Origin: Marsupella aquatica
Lineage: Eukaryota; Marchantiophyta
Direction of reading: 5' to 3'
Length of the DNA stretch: 64,000 bases
NCBI GenBank assembly: GCA_973895155.1
Contig: OZ316893.1
Location: 5,022,001-5,086,000, forward strand
Positions within the stretch are counted from its first letter, which is position 1, and every line of letters begins with the position of its first letter. Below are positions 48,848-59,804 of this stretch, piece after piece. The notes below the pieces were generated by a model that ran no database searches, was not told where the DNA came from, and saw only the letters and a list, made by a program, of their open reading frames with translations. A program made the translations under genes and the position numbers.

Positions 48848-51800
48848 ATGTGCACAACAATGGCAAACCAAAGGGTTTTGAATGATATTACTAATTTGTC
48901 AACCACGGTTGGACAAGTCATTTCTTTTCCAAGGTATTAATGTAGATATTACTAATTTCATCACTCTCCTCTTCTCTATTTTATAAGCAAAATGCATAAT
49001 TAAAATTTGTTTGCTAGGAAAAATGGATCATTTATATCTAATTTTGACTTTTATTTTATTCTTAGGCATGTTGATTCTACCCTTATCATAAATGAAAGGG
49101 AAACTATTCGCATCAATGAACCAAGACGAGAAGAATGTCTTCCGATCGAAAGAGTAGATCTCTCATATGAAGTTGAAGAGCCATATGAATTTGAGGGACC
49201 AGCACGAGCATCATTGAGAGTTGGCGAGACTGTTGACACTGTGAGAAAGACAAATAAAGCCAAATATATGCGAGAATGGCGTGCACGGCAACGAGCCAAA
49301 AGATTAGATGCACAAGTAGACGGAGAAGTTCCTGAGGTTATCGTGGCAAACAAAGCAGCTAAACGGGCTAGACAACAAAAGGATCGACGCGCAATTGAAA
49401 AAACAAGGAACATTCATGTTGTTGCAGAGGATTCAGAAATGCTTCATATCAGGTATTAATTTTTGTTTAAAAATTTTGATGTGTGTTTGCATCCAGGCTA
49501 CATTTCTATCAAGATTTATTTTAATCTTAATTATATTTTTTGATAGGGAATTACCCATTGTTGGAGAGGCACAATTACCTCCACAACTTTTGGATTCAAA
49601 TTCGTGTGTAACATTGGTGCCCATGTAAGTTTTCCTTTCTAAAAGATTTTGATACTGTTTTGACATGCACTTCTAAAAATGCCTTATATTGATCTTCACG
49701 CTCAAATACTCAAGTCATTAGGAATACTAATTTTTTTCATTGAAGATTACAACTTATTGTGATATAATTTCATTGACTTACATTTTTGTTACTACACAGG
49801 GACCCAATTATTGTTGCCAATGTTCCAGAACCTCCACAACTTCCTTCTTCAAATCAATGTTTAACACCAGTTGTAAATGATCCATCTCCAATGTAAGTTC
49901 TAAGATATTATCATTTTTTGAAATTTCATAATGCAACCATTTTTAAAACATGACTATGAATTATTGCTATTATTACAGGTTACCCATGCCTCTCATTCGA
50001 AGAAGCCTCCGAGATGAACAAATGCTCGCTAGAGCCGAGGGGCAAAGAAATAGACGGGCAAGGATAATTAATGAGTCTAAATTTGGGCCTCTTATGACAC
50101 GACATGGATCTACCTCTAGGTATGAAGCAAATTTATTTTCTTCTCATAAGCCATGAGTAAAATATGATTTCTACTTTGAAATGTAAATAATATTTTATGT
50201 TGTTTATTGTTCTTCACTAGGGAACCGTCTCACAATGAAGATGATATAGTGCCTCCACAAATTACGATCAACCCACCATGCTGTCGCACAAGTCGTGTTC
50301 CACATCTGTCAACTATGTATGTTGAGAACTCTTCAATTTTACAGTTCAAACTTCTACTTTGTTAAAGTTTATTGTTGGACTGTTTATTAGATCTAATAGT
50401 TTATTATTTATAGGATTTGGTTACTTTAAGTTGGTTACTTTGAGGAGATAATTGGCTTATCTTTGATTTTGATTGGTTTTTCAGCAACCTAGCACGTCAT
50501 CGCATATTTGATGAGTATCATGTGTTTCACTTGAAACTACGAGGTCAAACAAATCAAGAGAGTGGTCACCATTACCTTGGACGCATGAATGTGGTGTGCC
50601 CATCATGTAAAGCTTTGCATTGGGCAGGGGAGAAGGTGAGTTCTACAAAATTTAAGGACTCTCCATTTGGCAAATGTTGTAGTCATGGTAGGGTGGATTT
50701 ACCACCATTGCGATCTCTTCCTCCATTATTGGCAACATTGGTCTCAGGTGAGGGACCAACAAGTAAGAAGTTCTTGAGTCATATTCGAGCTTATAACTCA
50801 GCACTTTAGCTTGCATCCACCGGTGCTAACATGTCCGAAGAAGTACATGGTGGCATAAAACATCTTCGCATTCAAGGTGGGATCTATCATTCTATTGGTC
50901 CTCTTTATCCTGAGGTAGGACAACCCCCAAAATTTGCTCAACTTTACATTTATGACACTAAGCACGAGATAGAAAATAGAGGCAGGGTAATTACTGATGG
51001 TATTGAGATTGAGACTTTGAGAGGATTACAGAATCTTATGCGTGAGCATAATGCATATGTGCGATCTTTTCAAGCTATAGCATGTGAAGTTAGTAGTCAA
51101 AATGTGCGCATTGTATTGAAAGCTAGCGAGAGAGGTCTTGATGCTAGACGTTATAACTTGCCGGTAGCATCGGAGGTTGCAGCCATTATTCCTGGAGATG
51201 GAAGTGAGGAGGTTGGTCCACGTGATATCATTGTATACTTGCATGGAGGAGGGGTACGTCGTATATCTGATCTCAATCAGGCATATATTCCTTTGCATTT
51301 TGTTATGCTATTTCCATATGGTGAGGCAGGATGGCATATAGGCATTCGAAAATAGAGTTCTTCTATATTAGAAGAGACAACTGCTATGGAAAGTGAAGAG
51401 GGTGTGGTGGAGAATATTATTCACGAGAGGGCCCACGACAATGTCATGGATAATGATGCATATGCAGATACAGGAACCAAGAATGTTACCCCTTTGGAGT
51501 TTGCCTCATTTAGGCTTCATACACGAGAAGATAATCTTATAGAGTGCATGGATGGTAGCAGGCTGACACGTTTTGATAGGCTTTACCAAGAGTACATGGT
51601 AGATGTTTATGCCACTATTGAGAGCCAGAGGTTGACCTATATACGTACCCATCAACCTCAGTTAAGAGCGCATCTATATCAGGGGGTTCAAGATGCAGTG
51701 ACGAGACATGATCATGCAGCAGATATTGGAAGACGCATCATACTACCTTCAAGCTTTATAGGAGGTCCACGTCATATGCACCAGTTATTTCAGGATGCCA

Positions 51801-54800
51801 TGGCTATTGTTAGGCATTTTGGCAAGCCTGATTATTTCTTGACAATGACATGCAATCCTACATGGAAGGAGATCACGGATGAGCTGGTATGTAGCAACCA
51901 AAAAGCAGCTAATCATTTTGACTTGATTGCTAGGGTGTTTGAACAAAAGAAAAAGACATTGTTAGATCTACTAAAAAATCAAAAGATTTTGGGTAATTGT
52001 GTGGCAAAGATACATACTATAGAATTTCAAAAAAGAGGTTTGCCACACATTCATCTTTTGATGTGCATGGGTTATGAGGACAAACCACGAAATGCTACCC
52101 AGATTGATGATGTTATTTCGAATGAGATACCAGATCCTATTTTGCATCCAAGTCTTTATCAAACTGTGGTTACTTGCATGATGCATGGACCATGTGGTGC
52201 CCAAATGCGAAATGCTCCATGCATGAAAAATGGAGTGTGCTCAAAAGGTTTTCCAAAACCTTTTGCCTCCCACACCACATTGAATGAGGATGGATACCCG
52301 ACATATCGCAGGTGCATTGATTTCAATTACTTATATATCACGCTTTCATGTAATTATATTATATTTATATGTGTATATAGTTATATTTACCTATGATTTT
52401 TTTTTACTTTATAAACATTGCAGACGAGATGATGGTCGTACGGTGAAGAAGAAAAACTGTTTCTTAGACAATCGTTGGGTGGTGCCATACAATAAATTAT
52501 TTTGCACACTTTTTGATTGTCACATAAATCTTGAAGTGACAAGTGGCATTGCTGCTGTGAAGTATATTTATAAATATGTGTATAAGGGATCCGATGCAAT
52601 TTTGGTCCGATTATCACGAGCTGGTGGCACAATTGAGACGGAGGCAACAGTAGATGAGGTCTCAAAATATCGAGATGCACGGTATTTATTTCATTTTATA
52701 TTTCTATTCTATTTTTTCTAATTCATTAATCAATTTCATCTTTTTCAATAGTGTACGTGAATTGTGTTAAGAGTTTTTGTACAATTATTATTTGATTCCA
52801 TTTGAGGATTTCTCAAATCATACTAATATTTTTGTTTGTAGATACATCTCATCTGTTGAAGCATGTTGGCGCATTTTCAAGTTTCGTTTGCATTCGGAAG
52901 AGCCAAGTATTGTTCGATTAACTGTTCATCTTGAGAATGAGCAAAGTATAGTTTTTGGTGAGAATGTAACGACCGAGGAGATTTTACAATGGAGGGTTGC
53001 AACCACATTGACAGAATGGTTTGCAACGAATGTTAGTGATCCTGAGGCACGACAATATAAATACCATGAGTTTCCACTTCATTATAGTTGGAACAAGAAC
53101 AAAAAAAAGTGGATCATCCGTAAGAAAAAGATTAAGGGCTGCGGATATCCCATCGGTCGTTTATATTTGACTCATCCAGGTATTATTTTTATCTTGACCT
53201 AATTGTACTCAAATAATTGAATTCATTATTATATTTAAAATATTTATTTTAATGAATTTTTATTATGCAGGTGAAGGAGAACGTCATTGGATGCGGTTAC
53301 TTCTTCATCATATTAAAGGGGCTATTGGATATGACAGTTTGAAAACAATTGGTAATGTAATCATGCCCACTTTTAAGGAGGCAGCAATTAAGTTGGGACT
53401 CTTGGAAGATGATTCAGAGGTTATTGACTGTTTGAGGGAATGTTCAGAGATTCGGACTGGACGTGCAGTCCGTCAACTTTTTGCCATCATTCTTCTTTAC
53501 AACACACCTGCACGCCCTAAAGAGTTATGGGATCAATTTGTAACATCCATGACAGAGGATCTATTGTATTTGAGACGTCAGGTATTCTTTTCTACATAAA
53601 TCCATTTTTATTCATGAGGCATAACTTCTAATGAAATGATTTAATGTGCTACATTTATCTTGCAAACTAACATTGGTAAACCACATTGTATTTGTAGGAG
53701 TTTGGGATGTCTGATCTTCCTCAACATTCTGTTATCAATAATGCATTGTTGGAAATTGACCGTTATTTACAAGATCACAACAAACGATTGTCTCATTTTT
53801 CTGATATGTATCAAGCAAATTTTATTTGCAATGAAGAGGCTCATTCTCATTTGGAGTTAGAGAAACTCTCATATGATCGTATTGCACTACGTGCATGTGC
53901 ATTGGAGGGAGAAGAAAAACTAAATGATGAACAAAATTTAATTTGGCAACAAGTGAATGATGTCTGTGAGACCGTATTGCAAGGTGAATCTCCTCGGGTA
54001 AGTATATACATTACCTTTCATATAGCTTTGCAACATGATTATGAGATGCTTTATTTGACACTATGAATAAATTTCATGTCTAACTCAAGATTTTTATTTT
54101 ATCTAGGAGCATCTATTCTTTATTGATGGACCAGGTGGAACTGGAAAGACATTTTTGTATAATCTTCTACTAGCAAGGGTGAGATGTGAAGGGCACATTG
54201 CTCTTGCCGTGACATCATCGAGGATTGCAGCCTTACTACTACAGGGAGGTCGCACGGCACATTCATGATTCAAGATTCCACTCATTGTTCACGAAAGCTC
54301 TACTTGCAAGTAAGAAGTAAAAATTGTGTTTATAGTGAAATTGAGTTCATAAAAAATACTAATTTATGAGATTTTGAGCTATTGGTTTAGAGATATAGTA
54401 CAAATGTTATTTTTTCATATTTTTTTGTGATGATGATGTGCAGCATAGTAATGGAGAGTGAAGTCGCGCGCTTGATCCGATGCGCATTATTGATCATATG
54501 GGATGAAGCACCCATGACTCATAGACATGCCTTTGAGGCTGTTAGCCGGACACTTCAAGATATCATGAAGAGTAACTTGCCGTTTGGAGGAAAATTGATG
54601 GTTTTTGGTGGTGATTTTCGCCAAGTGCTTCCTGTAGTTCGACATGGAGATCAAGCAGCCATCATTCGAGCCACCTTCAAAAGATCTTCTATATGGTCAA
54701 AGATAAAAGTGATGAGGCTAAGTGAGAACATGAGAGTAAAAACACTAGAAGGTATGTTATATTGTCAAGAATTGTTTTTTATCTTTTATGCTAGGTGTGT

Positions 54801-55894
54801 TATGATATTTATAGAGTATCAATTTCACTATTTTGTGTATGAAATGTTAATTTATCTTAACACCAACTCTTCCATGTTGGAATAGTTACTTCTTTAATAT
54901 TTTCTTCAAAAACATTGACAACCTTTCTGGGTTTTCGTATATGTAGGAGAAGAGGCGCTTGAGCAACAAGGCTTTAGCGATTGGTTACTAGCAATTGGAG
55001 AGGGAACTTTGCCAACTGAGTCTGATTTGGGTGATGATGTCATTCATTTGCCGCATGACCTGATAATGCCAACTGACCATCTTAGTGACCTAATTGTTGA
55101 GATCTATGGCTCAGATCCAGTGAACTTCAACAATGCTAACTTTTTAAAAGATAGAGCTATTTTGACCACCACAAACAACGATGTGGATAAGGTCAATGAG
55201 GAGGTGATGCGTGGATTTCCTGGAGAGGTAAATCCCTTACCACTAGCAACATGAAGGGCTTTCAATTTTGTCCTTGAAGGAAAAAATTCCAATGAAAGTT
55301 AGCAACTTTCTCATGTTTATCCATGGAATTTTGCAGGAACATGAGTTTTTGAGTGCAGATTCAATTCCCAATGAAGCAACTGCCTTCATGTATCCCACAA
55401 AATTCCTCAATACATTGTTGCCATCCGGTTTACCTCCACATAAGTTGACTCTGAAGATTGGTGCACCCATCATGCTTTTGAGAAACATGAATGGGTCAAG
55501 AGGACAAGCTAATGGCACTCGCTTGATAGTTTGTGGTTTTGGGCATCATGTCATAGATGTAGAGATCATCACAGGGAAGAATATCGGAGACCGTGTTTTC
55601 ATTCCACGCATTCCTCTTATTGCATCCGACTCAGGGTTACCATTTGATCTTCGTCGATTTCAGTTTCCTATCCGTGCTGCCTTTGGTATGACCATCAATA
55701 AGTCTCAAGGTCAAACCTTGGCAAAGATTGGGATATTTCTACCAAACCCAGTTTTCTCGCATGGTCAATTATATGTGGCATTGTTTAGGGTTGGTGCTCG
55801 GACTGGTATTCGCATTATGATAGCACGGAATGCATATCCGAATAAGGATGACCTTTACACAAGGAATGTTGTATACCGTGAGATTTTAAGATGA
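48848..55894 (+). pseudogene. Helitron Rep/PIF1-like helicase gene, 15 exons, three in-frame stops
   Basis: Exons: 48848-48933, 49066-49452, 49547-49624, 49800-49892, 49979-50119, 50221-50316, 50485-52311, 52424-52681, 52842-53179, 53271-53581, 53698-53997, 54107-54309, 54444-54751, 54947-55227, 55337-55894. All introns are GT-AG and the phases add up to 1,755 codons including the terminal stop, so no frameshift exists. A basic N-terminal block (A-R-Q-R-A-K-R) precedes a C-P-S-C finger, Rep motif 1 FLTMTCNPTW, motif 2 GLPHIHLL (HUH), motif 3 YKYVYKGSD, and helicase motifs [40 protein letters not shown] and FSHGQLYVALFRV (normally A-L-S-R-V). Stops: TAG 50807, TAG 51353, TGA 54266. Activity in trans would need an intact relative. 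Confidence 0.93.
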
Positions 55895-56594
55895 TTGCGT
55901 GATCATGGGAGGGTGCGTATCCATTGAGCTCTTGGTTACCCTACCACGAGCCTGTGCATTGATAGAACGGCTTCTCTGCTTCAAGCTGCAATAATCAATT
56001 GTTTCAATATTTGTTCAAGGTAAATATTCCTTCCACATTCATTTAAATTCAATACTAACTTGATCCCTCTTTTGATGACATGATTGGATCTTCTTAGCAC
56101 TTGGACTCTTTTTGAAGAGGGTTATATTACTTACTCCACTCTCTTTGAGAGTTTATATTCCATCATTCGATGCATTCGATCTATTGCAATTGATTTCCTC
56201 CTATGACCGTTCTTTTGGCTTCTTCTTTTCGGTGTTTTTGCAGGTGTAGTTTGGGTTGCTTGGTTGGTTCCAGGCTCCAAGCAAATGGTGCACTTCTAGA
56301 TATTCAAGCAGATGTGTAGTCTACAATGGACTATTTCATGGTGGCTGTCATATGACATTATTGTTGTATGTCATGTTGACATCTACAAGCCATCTAACAT
56401 ACCTTATGTTCAAATTTCCATCATTTGAATAAAATTTAGGGTTTTCCCCCACTTGAACCATTTTACCATCAAGTTTTTAGTCTTGATGGAAAAATTTCTC
56501 AAGTGGGGTTTCCCTTTGTCTTTTGATACACTATCCTTATTACTTTCTCAAATCTATTTTGTCTCAAGCACTTTTTGGTCCTCATCGCTATTGA

Positions 56595-56622
56595 CGTTCA
56601 AAGAACGGGTAGTCGGAGCTAG
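56595..56622 (+). other. Helitron 2 3' terminus (hairpin + CTAG)
   Basis: A 5-bp stem CGTTC/GAACG with AAA loop, 11 nt spacer, CTAG, then T. Same layout and partly the same spacer letters (GGGTA...GAG) as Helitron 1. Confidence 0.8.
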
Positions 56623-56843
56623 TAAATAGAGATGAAGATCAAAAAAAGGCTAACCTTGCAAAAAAGAATTTTATTCTATTTCCAGTTTATCTTTTCCTCC
56701 ATCCCTGGTTTTTGTCCACCCTCACTTTTGTTTTTATTTCAGTTTTGTCCTTATTAAGAGTCAATGTCAGTTTTCTTCATCTTTGTCCCATCCTTGTTTT
56801 TCGCCCCACCCTCACTTTAAGTTTTGTTCTTATTTAGATTCAC

Positions 56844-56848
56844 TGTCT
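56844..56848. repeat. Left target-site duplication TGTCT of the LTR element
   Basis: TGTCT directly precedes the left LTR and is repeated at 59800-59804 directly after the right LTR. Confidence 0.93.
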
Positions 56849-56991
56849 TGTTGTGGGAGAAATGAGACAAAGAGTTGGTTCCATCTTTACTCTTGGTAGA
56901 ATATGTACATGTGGCTACGGCCTAAGTAGTTAGGGTAGTTACATAGGTAGTTATCCCAAAGGTAGACTTAACTCAAGTATGAGTTACAACA
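56849..56991 (-). repeat. LTR, left copy (3' LTR in element orientation)
   Basis: 143 bp, TG...CA ends, no difference from the right copy by direct comparison. Confidence 0.95.
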
Positions 56992-57809
56992 CTCCCCCTT
57001 TGTAACATTGGGGTTGAAATGTTACAATCAAGAGTCTACTTTGGGTATATTCAGTGGTATACAATAGGTTTTGTTTATGTCTAGCCTATTTTATAAATGG
57101 TGTAGCCATCTCAAGTCTACTATAAATGAATGTCAAGCTTCTCCTAATAGATGTCTTATAATTCATGTTGCATGGTAAAGTGTAAGTGGGGGATGTAACC
57201 TCATTAAAACCTCCCCTACTTTCTTTGTGGGAGGAAAGAGTATTACCATCCCCATGGGTGTAACATAATTGGGTTTAAGAATATAGTGTATGTGTAATTT
57301 CTACAAAGTCTCTTAAGGTGTTTGTCAACACTATAGGCTTGTTGAAGATCTTCCTTGGTTGATTGTTTCTCGTGTCTCCTTCCAATCTGGAAATGGAGAC
57401 TCCTTGATGGTCACCGATTACATGCCATGACAAAGTAAAGTATTAGTACAAAACGAAGATGATATGGTGTAATCCATGGCCTTGGAATTGGATTGGGTGT
57501 CCAACCCTAGATTTGGTGTGGGCATAACCTATTTGCACCACATCACGTACCATATCCACAACGTAGGGTTATCATATTGGGGTATGGCGCACCATCTCTT
57601 ATGGTGCCTTACCATGCCATGTCTCACCTTATGGTACCTTATGACCTGGTACTGTACCTCATATTATCATATGGTACTTTAATATCCAGTATACCTCATC
57701 AAGTATTGGTAAGTGATTGTGTTAACACCATATTCAATCATTTATAAAAATTCCTTAGATTTCATGATTTGCCATATGCATGGAATAGAGTTCCATTTTT
57801 AGGTATTCA

Positions 57810-57985
57810 TTGGTGCGAAAGGCACTTGTGCAATAGGCACATCCCATGGGTTACATTGCTTGATGTCAAGTCTTACTTGAGGTCTCCCCCTCAATTTGTC
57901 ATTTACTTCCATGTGCAGTAGGCACTCATTGGCTTCCATGTGTAGTAGGCACGGAGCTTAACTTTTAAGTGCAGTAGGCACGTTG
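57810..57985. repeat. GCAGTAGGCAC repeats inside the LTR element
   Basis: Variants of TGTGCA(G/A)TAGGCAC occur four times (GCAATAGGCAC, GCAGTAGGCAC, GTAGTAGGCAC, GCAGTAGGCAC) at about 35-85 bp spacing. CTCCCCCT words beside them (near 57886 and 57997) resemble the polypurine tract complement. Confidence 0.7.
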
Positions 57986-59656
57986 GGAAAAACAATTCTC
58001 CCCCTGAATTTGTGAATGGCAATTCTTATATGGTAATATTCCCAATAGATATCTTTCATTTTAATGCCATTTCGTCCCCGTTCTTAGTATGTGTGTTTCC
58101 CTGGTTCAGTGCACATTGTTCTTTGTATACGCAAATCTATTTGACGGGTTTTGCAATTAAGGAGGGTTTGCACTTAGCGGTATGTTCTCGACGTTTTCTC
58201 GACGTTTCAGCATTTTTGTTGCGAGATTTGTTCTTTGCTGCGCGCGTTCCCTTCGTGCTCTTATCCTCTTTTCTCCGAGGGTCTTTTGTTCGTGCTCCCT
58301 AAATGTGAAATCTTCCTTCAATCTCCATTGTCATGGATGTGTAAAGTCGATCAAGCTCTTGGTGTCTCCATCAACATAGTAAAGTCTGGTGAGAATGCCG
58401 GTAGGAAAGGCCGTCATCATCGCAGTACGGCTTAGAAACTAGAGCATCCAGTAGCTCGGTTTCCTCTTCTTTATCATCTTCCTTCAGGGTACCAGCTGCT
58501 CTCGAACAAACCCATCGTTGCTCTCCAGAAGGGGCAACGGCGAATGAGGGTAATTCACGGGACCTGCCTACGCTTTTCGATCGTCTTCTCTCTATTGCTG
58601 TCGTCTTGCTCTTCTTATCCTTTTCACCCTGGAGGGGAATGCTGCTTTTCAAGATCGGTTACTCTCGAAGGGCAAAAGACTCATCAATGACTAACGAAGA
58701 ATGTAATCTTGTGATCCTCGGTTGGGGATAGACTTCCGTTCTGTTCTGCTTTCTTCTTGAGTTCTCTTCGAATCTTCTAAGAAAAATTTCCTTATCTCCT
58801 GCTATCCTTACGAGTTCCTTATGGAATTGAGGCTGTGATCTGCGCCTTGGATCGGTTTGCTTGTGTGATGATCTCGCTGCCTGAAGTGGAGGTCGCTACT
58901 TTCTATGGTCTGTAAGTCGCGACTTTCTTCACTTGCTTCTTTTTGCACTTCTTACGCGATTGCTCCAAATCCTTCTTTCGTTTTCCAGTGATGCGACCAA
59001 CGGGTTTAATTTCCCCATGTTTGTCCTGCTTTTCTGTCAGCATAGTGTCGGGAAAGCGTAGTGTCGGGAAAGAAATCACAACATCCTGTTACTGCTTCGT
59101 CCATTTCGAATGCCTCCAGCGGTAGACTCGAGTAGAACTGGAAGCAAACACAGGAAATAGAGTAGGTTGTCGTACTCCAATCTGTTGTGCGCTCACGACC
59201 AGCCGTCAGTGAGCTGGTGCTCGCTAGAAATCTTATCAATAAAAGATGTAGTTGGTGTGAGGGTCTTGCTCGCCAGGGAGTGAGAAAACACCTTGGCCAC
59301 CAACTTCCGACTCCTCGAAATGGCTGGAGTTCCAATCGCTGGCTCGTTTCCAGATTTGTGAACGCGTCAACAACATTGGCTCTGACTGACTGTTGCTATT
59401 GCCTTACTGCTATACTGACTTGAAAAGCGTGCACCGAATAAGATGGCGCCTTGATATTCAATTCACCATAGCTGGGATCAATTCTTCCTTGGCCTTTCTT
59501 CCAAAGAAAAATTGCTCGTGCAGCGCTTCAAGCAGCTCTCGCAAAAAAAACTTTGGCACATTCGAATCACGTCTTTTCCCTTCTTTCTTCGTCTTAGAGT
59601 GAATCAGTCATGGCCTAAAAAAAAATTCAGCCAGTCTTAGGCTCGTGCTGATAACG

Positions 59657-59799
59657 TGTTGTGGGAGAAATGAGACAAAGAGTTGGTTCCATCTTTACTC
59701 TTGGTAGAATATGTACATGTGGCTACGGCCTAAGTAGTTAGGGTAGTTACATAGGTAGTTATCCCAAAGGTAGACTTAACTCAAGTATGAGTTACAACA
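59657..59799 (-). repeat. LTR, right copy (5' LTR in element orientation)
   Basis: 143 bp, identical to the left copy. Identity implies insertion too recent for detectable divergence over 143 bp. Confidence 0.95.
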
Positions 59800-59804
59800 T
59801 GTCT

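Larger units (their letters stand above)
44890..56622 (+). mobile_element. Helitron 2, large near-intact autonomous-type element (core certain, 5' end tentative)
   Basis: The core 48848-56622 contains a complete exon set for Rep-helicase and a clear 3' terminus: hairpin CGTTC-AAA-GAACG (56595-56607), GGTAGTCGGAG, CTAG (56619-56622), then host T. The best 5' candidate is A|TCTTACTAATAAAGCGCG at 44890, which resembles many plant Helitron 5' ends and is followed by a subterminal inverted repeat AGTGAAC/GTTCACT. If right, the element is about 11.7 kb and carries a cellulose synthase-like D fragment. If wrong, the 5' end lies between about 47.9 and 48.8 kb. Confidence 0.7.
56849..59799 (-). mobile_element. 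Young non-autonomous LTR retrotransposon (2,951 bp)
   Basis: Two identical 143-bp LTRs (56849-56991 and 59657-59799) starting TGTTGTGGG and ending TTACAACA are flanked by TGTCT. On the minus strand a polypurine tract (AAAGGGGGAG) directly precedes the LTR at 56992, and a primer-binding-like stretch (TTATCAGCACGAGCC) follows the LTR at 59656, so the element reads right to left. The 2,665-bp interior has no recognisable gag, protease, integrase or reverse transcriptase, so it must rely on proteins from a relative. The interior may hold transduced host sequence. Short LTRs resemble TRIM elements but the interior is too long for a typical one. Confidence 0.95.

Noticed and set aside
57476-59602. 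Host genes inside the LTR element
   Set aside because: Frames on both strands are short and unrecognised; transduced sequence is possible but cannot be named.
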